Origin: Corynespora cassiicola
Taxonomy: Eukaryota > Ascomycota > Dothideomycetes > Pleosporales > Corynesporascaceae
Length of the DNA: 64,000 nt
Direction of reading: 5' to 3'
NCBI GenBank assembly: GCA_022059125.1
Contig: JAEUWY010000012.1
Location: 620,001 to 684,000, forward strand
Within the stretch, counting starts at the first letter, position 1, and every line of letters begins with the position of its first letter. The position numbers and the translations under genes were made by a program. The notes below the pieces were generated by a model that made no database searches, was not told the origin of the DNA, and saw only the letters and a list, made by a program, of their open reading frames with translations. Below, piece by piece: positions 11,166-21,734 of this stretch.

Positions 11166-12693
11166 ATGAATCCGCCCCATTTGGAATATGCCCGCCAAGC
11201 AAATGCCAGGCCAAGGAGGCCGAGGGCGACCGGGGCTGCCGCATCACGTGCCCATGCCACCGCGCCACGATCTTCGCCTGCCGGACTAGGGCAGATGCTA
11301 GGGCCTGGTGAGTCACGCCTGGTGCCTCGCTCCTCCCCTACGTTGTTCAATCGGTTTCAGCCTGTAGTTCGGAAAGTAGCTTACCCAAGAGTAGGCCCAA
11401 GTACTTATTGCCCTCAGTTCCGCATCACGAACGACCATGCAGTGATCCACGAACCTAATTCCTTGCCTTGCATTTCAGGCCAAGCCCCTACTTCTCTTAC
11501 AGTCTTCCCGCTCGGTGTGGACAGCCTCAATCAGTCTTGGCACTCCATCCCGCCCTCTTCCTCTTTGCCACAAAGCAGTGCGCGTCATCTGACGAGTACT
11601 CCAAGTATTCGAGTCACCGGCAGCGCGGACACGGAGCCCTACGCTCAGCCACAATCCGATTTCGCGTCTAACCTGTTCGACCCCATATATCAACCCCAAC
11701 AGCCTCAGGCCCCTCCAAACATCAACACCAACTTCGACTACGACTTCATGATGGGAAATTGCCAGCCCCCCGAGCAATCGCCAATCCAACACCCTGGCCC
11801 CAGGCACGAGCGGACTTCGTCTGTCAACTCAAACTCAAACATCCCTACACCCGTCAGCATGTCAGGCCCCCGCTCACCAATGCTTTCCCCCGTAGGCGAC
11901 CGACGACACTCGGTTGCTAGTTCTCGCGGGCATATTCGCTCGCTGTCTGACGATGCCTCGTCCGTCGACGGCGATGACGGCGGTTCGCCTCGGAGGAACC
12001 ATGCCTTCAAGCGCGCCGAAGAACCGCCACGAAACCTCGAAGGCAAGATGGTCTGCAAACACAAGGAGTGCGCCGAAGCTACATTTGATCGCAAGTGCGA
12101 ATGGAGGTAAGTGAACGCCCACGGCCTATACTTGATTTCTTTGCTAATGTCACCACAGCAAGCACATGGACAAGCACGACCGTCCCTACAAATGCAACGT
12201 CAAGGGCTGCGAGAAGCTGCAAGGCTTCACGTACAGCGGCGGGCTTCTCCGCCATGAGCGCGAGGTCCACAAGATGCACGGCGGCACCAAGAAGTCTCTC
12301 TTCTGTCCGTTCACGGACTGCAAGCGCAGCTCAGGATCCGGCTTCACGCGGAAAGAGAACCTGGCCGAGCACATCCGCCGCGTGCATCGGAGGACGAGCA
12401 TGTCGGCTGACCTGGGTAGTCTCATCATCCATCGCTCGGATACTACTGAGCTATCCACCGCCGACGTCCGTCTCGCATCCGACTCTCCCTATCAGCGCAT
12501 TGTCGAGGTCCCCGAGGACGAGGACACGCAGATCTCGCTCAAGAGAAAGCGCGTCTCTGACGCCGGTCTCTCTGAGCACGGCGACGAGGAGCTCCGCGCC
12601 GAGATCAAGCGCCTGAGGAGAGAGAACGAAGACAAGGATGCGAGGCTGCGACAGTTGGAGCAAGCCGTCATGGCCCTTCAGCAGCGTCGGTAG
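11166..12693 (+). CDS. C2H2 zinc-finger protein with C-terminal coiled coil
   Basis: The secure part is the 3' half. The exon ending at 12106 is spliced over a 52 bp intron (12107-12158, GTAAGT, CTAAT branch, CACAG) to the last exon 12159-12693. The splice completes CEWSKHMDKH within the first finger. Fingers: C-x4-C...H-x3-H (CKHKEC to KHMDKH), YKCNVKGC...HEREVH, and FCPFTDC...HIRRVH. A Ser/Pro/Gln-rich disordered segment precedes them, and a heptad-like coiled coil (EELRAEIKRLRREN onward) ends the protein. It is likely a nuclear DNA-binding regulator; the target is unknown. The start is uncertain: ATG at 11166 is the first Met after the preceding open stretch. An optional in-frame intron at 11308-11478 (GTGAGT...TTTCAG, 171 bp) is possible. 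The frame is also open further upstream, so a fusion with the preceding gene cannot be excluded. Confidence 0.7.
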
Positions 12694-13341
12694 ATCCTAA
12701 CGCCCCTTGTTTTATTTGCACTTAGCGGAGAGTATTTCCTTTTGTCTTCCTTTTACTATGGTATCAGTGTGTGCCCACATGGGCTTACCTTCTTTGTATT
12801 CGATAATTTTTTGTTATTTCAATCTTTAATGCCACGGTCAAGGCAATGGATGTCGGCGCACGACGGGTACGGATATCGGACAAGGCATAACGGTATGGGA
12901 GGATGGCGGGGGAAGCGATGAATTTGCATACCACGGTGTTGTTTTTCAATCTCCCTCAGCTTTTCAGTTTCTTCCTTTCTGTCAAATTTCCTTTATCAGT
13001 CTTGTTCAGTCTTCCTCGTCTCCTGTTTCGTTTCCTTTCCAATCTTCCACCTCTCAAGATTTACGGCCACTCAACTCTTGTTCTCTGGCAGAACGACGCT
13101 CGTTGTACATACCCATCATTTAAAACTGAGCGTTTGTTTCGTCCCCCTTATTTGCACATAGATACGTTGTTTCCTATGAGTGGGTGGTTAAGGGGGGCTT
13201 CTATCTAACAGGGCGTGCCGGAACACGCATCATCATTACGACTTCACGGCCTTGTTTTCTTTATCTCATTCTGTCTTATTGTTTCCTCTGCTCTCTCAAC
13301 TCGTTTTCGCCAATGTACAAAGGCTACATCTACTCATAGAT

Positions 13342-13369
13342 CTACCTACCCTACCCTACCCTACCCTAC
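13342..13369. repeat. CCTAC pentanucleotide repeat
   Basis: About five copies of CTACC/CCTAC run in tandem. It resembles, but is not, the fungal telomere repeat CCCTAA, because every unit lacks the second A. Confidence 0.8.
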
Positions 13370-13991
13370 ACCTTTGTGTAACTGTACTCATAATGTGTAC
13401 GGTGGCCACTCGCTGCTATGTAATGTCTCGGCACCACCACATCCCCTCCTTCCCCATTCAATCAAATAGCGAAATCTGCGCAAAGGAGTTGGAAAAAAAA
13501 AAAGTTTGGTATATAGCACAGCCTCTCATCTATCCATTCTCCACCAAGAATAATAAAAAAAAACCCCCATTCGTCACAATCATTCCTCCCTGTGTCCGTT
13601 TGCCCTGTGTCACCCAACGCTCGAAAAATGTCTGCCTTGAGGGACGTACTGCGCTGGCCAATCGCAAGCGTTGACAAATCGAGGCCGTTGCGATTGTGTT
13701 CGTTTTTTTCCCTTGCACAGCCGTGGCACAGCCACACTGGATCACGGCATCACATCACATCACCTCGCACTCGCACTTGGGCTCGCAGACTACTGCTCGC
13801 GGTATACGAGGCGGGTGATTAACGCGCTTTTGGGCGCGGGGTTAGTGTCGGGATTGGGAGTTGGTTGGGGTCGCTTATGTGAGTTGTTGCCTTGGGGGGT
13901 GAGGCCGCCCTTTTGGGGGGCCTGGGGGATGCCTGGCGAGGGCGGTGGGTATACGAGGGTATTGAAGGATTTGGAAAGAACAGCTGCAAGT

Positions 13992-14720
13992 TCACTGCAA
14001 TATCTAGCGCCTGTGAACAGTTTAGATGCCAGCCGGATGCGTGGCAAGATTCGTCTTCACCGGTTAGTGTTTGAGATATGGTCAAATCATAAGCCTGGAA
14101 GGTATACTTGTACTCCATTATATTTATTTACTGCAGACTCCAGCACCAACCATGGCCTTCGGTGCAGGACTAGATGCGTGGATGCCTTGCCAGGTTTCTA
14201 TTCACCGGCTGAAGATCGGAGTATGGGCAAATCATTGAGCAACGGAAATCATAAAGTGCTAGGTGCCGCGTGAGCGCTAAGTGCATTGTAATCTCTAGCG
14301 TTAGTGATGAGTAGTATAATATGCATTAGATTGAAATCACCGGTTGCGCTTCAAACATTCCGAATAGGCCGTTCTGGCCTTGTTCCGAAGCACGAAGGGA
14401 GTTGAAATAAACCCCCTGTCCACGAAAATCCACTGCAATCTCTAGCGCCAACCAGCTAATAAGGATGCTGTTGCCTTGCAGCCTTTTTTCACAACCTTGG
14501 CAATATATAGCCACAAAATCACTAAAAGACTTGCCTCGATTCCACCAAGTTGTCCACTAAACCAGTTCCTTACGTAGACACTACTGGAAAGGTCAAATCA
14601 CTGCAATCCTTAGCGTCTCCCGGCCGTCACCTTGTGACCCATAACCACGGAAAACCAGGAACACGATCCATCGCTAATGTCTCACATGGCACTAACAGGA
14701 CTGATGCCTTGCGAAGGCAA
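13992..14720. repeat. Degenerate repeat family around a CTGCAAT-n-TCTAGCGCC core
   Basis: Clear copies of the core lie at 13992-14011, 14283-14300, 14430-14450 and 14599-14617. Weaker relatives lie near 14131 and 14499. Several copies are followed within 30-50 bases by GATGC...TTGCC or GTGGCAAG and then TTCACCGG or ATCACCGG. Spacing between successive copies is roughly 140-170 bp, or twice that. No protein is encoded. Confidence 0.55.
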
Positions 14721-15188
14721 GCAGCGTGTGCAAGCTTGCACAACGGCTTCGGTAACCCAATCCAGCTAGCAGCCTCGACATGACATTCTCGTCATCCAAG
14801 CCTTCGCATCTGATCCCCAATCCCATCGCCTCACCACACCACAAATAAATCTCCTCACATCAATCGATCAATGCATCCAGTCACACCTACCCACATATCC
14901 CCCCCACAGCCCCCTAGCCCACCAATATTGCAGCCTAGCCGCCTCACACACCCGCCCTCCGCCCAATCCCCCACCCAAACACCACCAAAAGAAAAGAGCC
15001 AGAGAAAAAAAACCTGTTCCGGAGCGGCAAAAAAAAGGCGGCAAGCACAGCCCACAGACTATCCACCAGACCAACGCGCCATTGACTCATCCCCCAAACC
15101 TCGCCTTCCGCACCGTGTCCCACCCCCATTGGCCCAGCGCGCGGGCATGTGATTGCGCGATCGCGCGTCTTGCCGCGTCGCTCCTTCG

Positions 15189-15205
15189 CCCCCCCCCCCC
15201 CCCCC
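15189..15205. repeat. C17 homopolymer run
   Basis: Seventeen consecutive C in a C-rich tract. The length is prone to sequencing error. Confidence 0.9.
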
Positions 15206-15406
15206 AACCCATCCATCCACCCCAGGCAGGCAACCCACCTTTCGACTCGGCCACACCGACGACGCCCACGCCACGCCACCCTTCGTCCGCCTTCCACACC
15301 CTTCTCCCTCCCTCGTGCGGTACTGGTCCTCGGATCTCGCATTCCATCCTCGTCCGACGGACGATGGACGGCGGCCTTAGGCCCGGAGCTAGCTAGCCCA
15401 CCTACA

Positions 15407-15440
15407 GGCTCGGCTCGGCTCGGCTGGGCTGGGCTGGCTG
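15407..15440. repeat. GGCTC/GGGCT pentanucleotide repeats
   Basis: Tandem GGCTC units pass into GGGCT units. A related GGCTA/GGGCT stretch recurs at about 15533-15560. Confidence 0.8.
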
Positions 15441-15594
15441 AGGTCGGATTAGAAATGTGGCGGTGCGCGTGTTGCCTTGGTAAGCGTACAGTGCCGGTTT
15501 GCGAGCCTGCTTGTGCGTGCTAGTAGTATACTGGGCTAGGCTAGGCTGGGCTGGGCTGGGGGTTCGCGGATGCGAACGGGCGGCGGCGATACGG

Positions 15595-15624
15595 GGGCGT
15601 GGGCGTGGGCGTGGGCGTGGGCGT
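15595..15624. repeat. GGGCGT hexamer, five perfect copies
   Basis: Five uninterrupted copies of GGGCGT, followed by GCGTGC variants. The strand is strongly G-biased. Confidence 0.9.
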
Positions 15625-16262
15625 GCGTGCGCGCCTGCGGGCGCGGGCGGATGCCTGGCGTGGCGGTAAGTATCCTGGTGGCGATCATGGGAGGATAGGT
15701 GCCTGGTGTGTGATGGAGGAGGGGGCAAGGCTGGGTTTTTTTTTTTTTTTGCGTTTTGGAGGACGGGGAGAAGATGGTTGCAGGTGGTTAGTGGGCTGTG
15801 GTATAGGTAGGGAAGGGTTGGGGAGTGGGAAGGAAGTTTTGTTTGGTCTTGTTTGGGATGTGGTGGTGGATGCTTGGCTCAGGCATGGATGGGGGCTGAA
15901 CGGGTACCCTTGTGCGTTCGCATGAGATGACTCTGTCTGCTTACTTCTGCCGAGAGGAGGCTGCTCTTCGGGTTTCTTGGGGAAGTGCTTGGTGCAGGCA
16001 TTTAGTTGGTGATTCATATTTTGCGATTATTTTGTCGTACCTAGGTATGCTGCTAACCAGCGACAGATGATCAAGTCGTTAAGCAAAATAAGATGGGTAA
16101 ATATTTCGAGCCAAAAGAAAATTGAAGTCCCAACTTCAAGATTATCCGTGTTCCACGTGGGAGTGGAGAAGAAAGAAGAAAGAAAGAAATGTTCATTAAA
16201 GGGAAACCTGCAAACTTTTACATTTCCCTTCCACCATCCACTTCTACCATCACCACCACTCA

Positions 16263-17285
16263 TCACATCTTCCTCAAAACAAACCCACACCATACCTTAA
16301 TACCCACCCACTTCCACCCCCTCTCCCCGACCATCCCATTCCTAATATCCTCCTCCGTCATCCCCCTCTCCACCACCCTCAGCACCTCAAACCCAGCCCT
16401 CCCCGCCTCCTCCACACACTCCTCCACCGTATGCGCAAAGCTCTTCCCCGCCTTAACCTTGACCCCCACCTCATTCACAAACCCCGCCTGCGAAATCTCC
16501 CCCATCTCCGCATGCATATTCGTCACGAGCGCAACCCCCCCAGATACCACCAGCGCCGCCAACGTGCCAAAGAACGCACACAATGGCACATGTTCCAGTA
16601 CAAGCGTACTGACCACAGCGTCGAACGGACGGAGCGGCGCACCAGGGACAACGGGCAAGGGCGATGCTTCTGGCTCCGACGCCGTGGGGAAGCACTCAGC
16701 CCTCTGGACCCGGACCCTGACCCCCCGCTCCACCGCCAGCGGTCCCAACCTCTCCGCCGCCCTATCCAACATGCCCTGTGAGAAGTCGAGCGCCGTGACG
16801 GCGGGGCGGCGGGCAGGAGGCCACGCGTAATCGAGCAGCTTGGCGGTGTTGCGGCCGGTGCCACAGCCTAGGTCCAGCAGTGCGGGCGTCGACTCAGGGC
16901 CCGTTGCGCGCAGGACCGTGTTGAGGACGTCGGGGAGGAGGGTTGCGAGTTCCAAGTCATCAATAGACTGGAGCATGTTGCCGTCCGAGTCGTAGGTGGT
17001 AGACCATTGGTCGTAGGCGGTCTGAGTTGCCACGTACTGTATGGGGGTTGAGGGATTGCGAGTGGAGGGTTGAGAGGGTTGGGAGAGCTTGGGTGTGGAC
17101 GCAAGGTCTTCTTCAGAGGTCGAGTGTCGTGGAAGGGGCGGGGTGATTAAATCTGGTTGAGGGGCGTTGGTGGGTGGGTAGCCAGTGTCTGAGGACTCGG
17201 ACTCAGTCGTTGAGAAGGAAACATTGGGATTGAGGTCCACCAGGGAGGTATCAAAGGTCATGTTGACCGAGTTGGGCTGCGTCAT
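16263..17285 (-). CDS. Class I SAM-dependent methyltransferase
   Basis: A single-exon gene of 340 residues, starting at the ATG in CCCAAAATGACG. The first 100 residues are Ser/Thr/Pro-rich and probably disordered. The Rossmann domain starts near YDQWSTTYD. Motif I is LLDLGCGTGRNT at about residue 132-143, followed by the acidic strand end VTALDFSQGMLDRA, the post-II segment FDAVVSTLVLEHV and GGVALVTNMHAEM. This order fits small-molecule methyltransferases of the Methyltransf_11/25 type. The substrate cannot be told from sequence. The C-terminus (WKWVGIKVWCGFVLRK) is typical of the last beta strands of the fold. It is transcribed in the same direction as the metaxin-like gene, 545 bp downstream of it. 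Confidence 0.88.
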   Translation of the reverse strand: MTQPNSVNMTFDTSLVDLNPNVSFSTTESESSDTGYPPTNAPQPDLITPPLPRHSTSEEDLASTPKLSQPSQPSTRNPSTPIQYVATQTAYDQWSTTYDSDGNMLQSIDDLELATLLPDVLNTVLRATGPESTPALLDLGCGTGRNTAKLLDYAWPPARRPAVTALDFSQGMLDRAAERLGPLAVERGVRVRVQRAECFPTASEPEASPLPVVPGAPLRPFDAVVSTLVLEHVPLCAFFGTLAALVVSGGVALVTNMHAEMGEISQAGFVNEVGVKVKAGKSFAHTVEECVEEAGRAGFEVLRVVERGMTEEDIRNGMVGERGWKWVGIKVWCGFVLRKM

Positions 17286-17830
17286 TTTGGGCAATTGTTC
17301 GATCCGAGGATATGTCCAGTACTCCGAGGTAGTGATATCTGTAGGCGCGAGCAGTTGAGGCGGGAAGGAATGTGGATCAACCTAAATCCCAAATGGAAAT
17401 CTAGATTCAGCACTTGGGATTTCAGGTACAATCTCACGCAATGCGGGGTAAAGTAAAAGTGAGCCTGGAAAACCTGATGAATAGAAGAGCCATTCCTTGA
17501 GCCTGAGGAGCACGGAATATATATCAACCGTTCGCGCCCTTTCCGTATTATAGTCTAACTCGATTTGGACGTCTATCATGTCGTGCAGGAGGTGACTCAG
17601 AGTTGCATCACGAGCAACGCGCACTGCGTGCCAAGTGGGACGGGACCGCGGGCGCCACACCCATTCAGAACAAAACTCCAATGTCGAATAGAATGCTCCG
17701 TGCGCCGTGCCGACATGCAGCGATAATATGATACATGATATTTTCATCCGGTTTTCTTCGACTCTCACCGTATCGTACAAGCTGATACTACAATTGGGTA
17801 CGCGCTGCTGGATGCCTTGTGCATATCAAT
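17286..17830. other. Intergenic, no gene supported
   Basis: This is the 3' flank of the metaxin-like gene and the upstream region of the methyltransferase. A 132-codon open frame on the minus strand (17382-17780) shows no recognisable domain. Confidence 0.4.
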
Positions 17831-18848
17831 CTAGGCCGTCTTCGGGTAGTAGGCGGTGAGTATCCGGTTCCGATGGTTGACCAAGCTCTTGCGCTGCAGA
17901 AGCACGTCGCGGAGACGCGTGTCGAGCCAACCCTTGCCGAGTCGCTCGTCCAGGAGCAAGTGGGTATAGGCGAATACACTTGCATCGAATAAACCAGGCC
18001 GGGAGGCACCAAAGAACCATTCGTCGCTGCCCAATGCCATCTCCAGCGATGTGAAAGCTTCTTCTGCCTGCTTGTATAGCTCCTCCACATTTATCACGGC
18101 GGAGAACTTGAGCAGTTCCTTTTCGGCCGCATCCCGCAGCTCGTGTGCTATTCTGAGCCGAACAAACGAGTTGTTCGAAGTGGGTAGGATGTACAATGGT
18201 TCGGCGATGGAGGTTGAATTGGAGGAGATGTAGACGGTGTAAAGCTACGAGTGCGTTAATATAGAGTCTACACGACTAGAGATGTCACTCACCCAAGCTC
18301 GTCGTATCCGGTGGTCCAAAAGCGACAGGTATGCTTCGTAACGCAGGTCTGAAGGCTCTTCAATGGCAGTTGGGCTGTTATTCATGCTCCATCTCTGTAG
18401 CTTCCCCGACGGAACCCGCTGTATCTGTTTCGAGGACTCGACCGAGGATGGGAGGAGAAAAGGAAGCGCCCCACTGGGGGAAGCATGATTATTCGAAGAT
18501 GCTAATCGGAATGCAACGTTGGAGAATTTAAGGTAGGTCTACGACAATTAGCCCTGGAGCTGAGCATGTCGGTACGCTTCCTACCTGCCACTTTAGGCAC
18601 GCTGGGTTGTACGATGGAGCTCCAGCTGCGGCATCCTTGTCTGTCGCAAACACATATAGAACATTGGAATCGCGGTTCGCCGGGGCGCGTAGCGGAAGGT
18701 CGTTCGCAGGGTACGTCACGAGCGGGAATCGGTCGAAGAGCTGCTTGATCGGGGCGGGCACGGCGAAGATGCTGCGCGCAGGTTGCGGCTGGCGACTGGG
18801 CTGATGGCTCGAGGTGGATTTATTGGGCTCGCTCGTTTCGGACGTCAT
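17831..18848 (-). CDS. Metaxin/Sam37 (Tom37)-like mitochondrial outer-membrane assembly protein
   Basis: Three exons on the minus strand: 18848-18585, 18538-18293 and 18244-17831, with introns of 46 bp (GTAGGA...GTAG) and 48 bp (GTGAGT...GTAG), both phase 0. They give 307 residues. The N-terminus has a proline/serine tail, then a thioredoxin-like domain (FPLVTYPANDLPLRAP, LKWQTYLKFSNVAFRLASSN, GALPFLLPS). The C-terminal glutathione-transferase-like helical part includes EEAFTSLEMALGSDEWFFG and RPGLFDASVFAYTHLLLD, the motif typical of metaxin C-terminal domains. In yeast Sam37 serves the sorting and assembly machinery for beta-barrel proteins of the outer membrane. No TM helix is evident at the C-terminus. 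The family call is by motif; an unrelated GST-like protein is the alternative. Confidence 0.78.
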
Positions 18849-19634
18849 ATTCCATCGCCTGCGCGGGTCGCGGGCAGTTGGGCGTTGGTGATGTCGCAAA
18901 AAGTTGAAGATGCGTTCTCGGATGTGACGCGCTCGCCTAGACTTGCCCGATTGGGACCTGAGATGGGGATACTCTGGACTCGACCTTCATGCCTCTCCAC
19001 CTATATTGCCTACTCTTGGCGCATCTATCTCTATTCCTATATCGGTCACTTTACTCCTCCTCGAAATGTTTTCATGTCGCGGTATCTCAATTTCGGATCC
19101 GTTGCCTCGAACCCCCTTTCAGAGAGGTCAATTAGGAAAGGATTGTCGTTAGTATAAAAAGCAGTTGAATTATAGAATTCCCTGCAAACGATATGGATAA
19201 GGTAATCCAATAAACTTCTTGTAATCAAGTCTTATTTTATAGTATCTGGATATCAAGAACAACAGGTTTTTGGGCTTTTATGGTAAGCTCTTACCCTTAT
19301 CCGCCAGATGCCTGCAATTCTGATCTAGTCTAGGCAAGCCTGAAAGGTAACAACTTTTTTATCTTTTGCAGAGATAAGAAGCATTGCTGTTGTATATTTA
19401 ATATTTTATATTTGAGAAGCACAGTTGTCTTGATGATAAGCAGATACATGTGCCAATCTAGATGTTGACTAACCAAGACGTCCAAGCTGACACCCTTGAC
19501 CTCTAGGCTGACATCTCTATTCAACCCCGCTCCGCTCCACCTTCTTCACTTCTTCGAATCATTCGCGTATAATTATCAATTTTTGGCATACAAATAGGCA
19601 CATAGACTCCATTAGGTGCGACAACTCCACTACT
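18849..19634. other. Intergenic, AT-rich right half
   Basis: This is the divergent upstream region shared by the metaxin-like gene (minus) and the HET gene (plus). From about 19100 it is AT-rich. No gene is seen. Confidence 0.4.
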
Positions 19635-21734
19635 ATGCCGCAATCGTATACCCCCCTCACAATCTGCTACGTCTGCGTCTCTATCTTTTACCCAGGCTCA
19701 TACGATACTTTCAAAGACAAAATTAAAAGTGTGGGCTTTTCAGATCGTTCATCCGAGTTCAGGGAATTCCACCACTCATCGAAATCGGCACTACTTGATG
19801 CTGCAGATGCCGGATGCAGACTATGCCGAGGTTTCGTGAATAAGTTCAAGGAAGAGCTTCTAAATGATGAGCTGGAATTTCCTTTAGGATTTGGATTAGA
19901 AAAGGTCCATCCGGATCGTCGCCAGGAACGAGGCATCGTCACTGAATACTGGCTTTATATCTGCACCTTTGGCCAACGGCGTAATGAAGGCATGAAGTAT
20001 GCTATACGATCGTGGAAAGACCCTCACTCGATCGTTGATTACGAATACTGTAAGGGGCCTGAAATGGAAGATATGAAGTTAAGGAATCTTGCACTCGAGT
20101 CACAGGCGTCTACTTACACGGGCTCGGATTCTGTGCTCGAATTTGCCAGGGCAATGTTGGAGAGGTGTCAGAAAACACACAAAGACTGTAATCAGAGTAT
20201 CGAAAAGGGTTGGGTGCCCACCCGTTTACTGGATGTATCCAACTTCCCCCGGATTCGATTGGCTGAGAAGTCCAAAGAGCAAATTGAAGGAGCCTACACC
20301 ACGCTCTCCCACTGTTGGGGGACTAGACCTTTCTGGAATCTGACAAGCAATACGCTCGAGGAACTCCGGAAGGGAATAGATGTGTCCCGTTTTGAAAAAA
20401 CATTCCGGCATGCCCTTCAGGTCATTCGGTTCTTTGGGATACAGTACATCTGGATAGACTGTTTTTGTATTCTTCAGGGATCAGATGAAGAAGCCATAAG
20501 AGACTGGGACATCGAATCTTCACGTATGCACAAAATTTACGCAAACTCTGTTTTGAACATTGGAGCATCCTTTGCTGAAAACCCAATGGATGGACTCTTT
20601 TGTAGCAGGGAAGCTTTGGTGTTGGGAAGGATACAGTGGAAGCCAATGGGGGATGACCCTTTTTCCGAAGATTGGACCATTCATCATCCCAGATCATGGC
20701 TGGGCAGGTTCATACATCCTTCTGAACACCTCTTGAAGTCTAAACTGTTACAGCGTGGATGGGTGATGCAAGAACTTATCCTCAGCCACCGCATGTTGTC
20801 ATTCCACTCCGACCAAATTCACTGGCAATACTCAGAAGCCGTACATTGCGAGGAATCTGTTGAATGTGCCAAGTACATTCTTAAACATATATCCTCCACG
20901 GCTCCTTTTTGGACAATCAAAGAGCTCCCACTGAGTTACCAAAAATTATCAGATAGAATCTACAACCGCTGGCTCTCTTTGCTTATCTTCTACTCCAAAA
21001 CTTTCCTCACATACCGGTCCAAAGACATCCTTCGAGCTCTTGATGGTGTGATAGCATGGATTGCTACTTTAACCCATGACATCCATCATCGTGGTTTACT
21101 CGGAAAGACTTTTTCCGAAGTACTTTTGTGGTGTCCAATGGATAAAGCCACTTTGCAGTCATATGTGGACAGGAACTTTTATATTACAGGTGGCCCAGAG
21201 AGGACTCCTCTTGATGACTCTTTCCCAGATTTACCGCACGAAAACAGGGACTCGAGCCTACCGAGCTGGCATTGGGCATCATATACGCGACAATTGTTAT
21301 TTCCTGTAACGAACGAAAAACATTTGCCCATGGCGTACGCCTTCTTGTCGACTAATGGGAGTGCACTTCCTTCATCTGAGGCTTGTAGTACGTGGCCCTT
21401 TTTGTATTTGGTCGGGCGTAAAATTCCAGTTCCCAACAGAACTACTTTATTTCCTGGAGATACTTTGCAGATCAATGATCTGTGTTTCAGATTTTCGCTC
21501 GATTATACAAGTGTCACTCTGGATGATGACTTCGAGACCTGTCTCGTACCGTTTTCGTATTGTAGTAGCAGTCATCCGCAACGCGTCGACGGTCTTATGA
21601 TCTGTCGAAAAATTAATGACGTAGCTTGGACAAGAGTGGCAAAATTTCGGTGCTTCGCAGAATACCACCACCAAATATTTGTAGCGTTTACTCGTTTCTT
21701 TGCCTACGAGCCTACTCTATTTGTTCTGAAGTAA
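19635..21734 (+). CDS. HET-domain (heterokaryon incompatibility-type) protein
   Basis: A single open frame of 699 residues from the ATG in CTACTATGCCG. The N-terminal 60 residues carry paired cysteines (ICYVC, GCRLC), usual before HET domains. The HET domain spans about residues 218-390. It opens with YTTLSHCWG, continues with YIWIDCFCILQ and IYANSVLNIGASFAENP, and ends with LLQRGWVMQELILSHRMLSF. HET proteins are linked to non-self recognition and programmed cell death in fungi, though most family members are untested. The domain-typical Cys and His in SHCWG and IDCFC are present. The gene is intronless and sits in AT-rich DNA with a more AT-rich codon choice than its neighbours. This fits the fast-evolving HET families of filamentous ascomycetes. 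Confidence 0.92.
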   Translation: MPQSYTPLTICYVCVSIFYPGSYDTFKDKIKSVGFSDRSSEFREFHHSSKSALLDAADAGCRLCRGFVNKFKEELLNDELEFPLGFGLEKVHPDRRQERGIVTEYWLYICTFGQRRNEGMKYAIRSWKDPHSIVDYEYCKGPEMEDMKLRNLALESQASTYTGSDSVLEFARAMLERCQKTHKDCNQSIEKGWVPTRLLDVSNFPRIRLAEKSKEQIEGAYTTLSHCWGTRPFWNLTSNTLEELRKGIDVSRFEKTFRHALQVIRFFGIQYIWIDCFCILQGSDEEAIRDWDIESSRMHKIYANSVLNIGASFAENPMDGLFCSREALVLGRIQWKPMGDDPFSEDWTIHHPRSWLGRFIHPSEHLLKSKLLQRGWVMQELILSHRMLSFHSDQIHWQYSEAVHCEESVECAKYILKHISSTAPFWTIKELPLSYQKLSDRIYNRWLSLLIFYSKTFLTYRSKDILRALDGVIAWIATLTHDIHHRGLLGKTFSEVLLWCPMDKATLQSYVDRNFYITGGPERTPLDDSFPDLPHENRDSSLPSWHWASYTRQLLFPVTNEKHLPMAYAFLSTNGSALPSSEACSTWPFLYLVGRKIPVPNRTTLFPGDTLQINDLCFRFSLDYTSVTLDDDFETCLVPFSYCSSSHPQRVDGLMICRKINDVAWTRVAKFRCFAEYHHQIFVAFTRFFAYEPTLFVLK

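Larger units (their letters stand above)
12694..16262. other. Intergenic 3.6 kb with repeats and low-complexity DNA
   Basis: No gene is supported. The region contains a CCTAC pentamer run, a degenerate repeat family, a C17 run, GGCTC/GGGCT pentamers and GGGCGT hexamers, listed separately. Open frames of up to 200 codons follow base composition and show no domain. Confidence 0.45.

Noticed and set aside
13342..13369. Possible internal telomere repeat
   Set aside because: The unit is CCTAC/CCCTAC without the second A of CCCTAA, so it is a simple pentamer repeat.
13671..14273. 200-codon open frame overlapping the degenerate repeats
   Set aside because: It runs through non-coding repeat units and has no domain or supporting context.
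17382..17780. 132-codon minus-strand frame between the methyltransferase and metaxin-like genes
   Set aside because: It has no domain or good start context, and lies where upstream and downstream flanks are expected.
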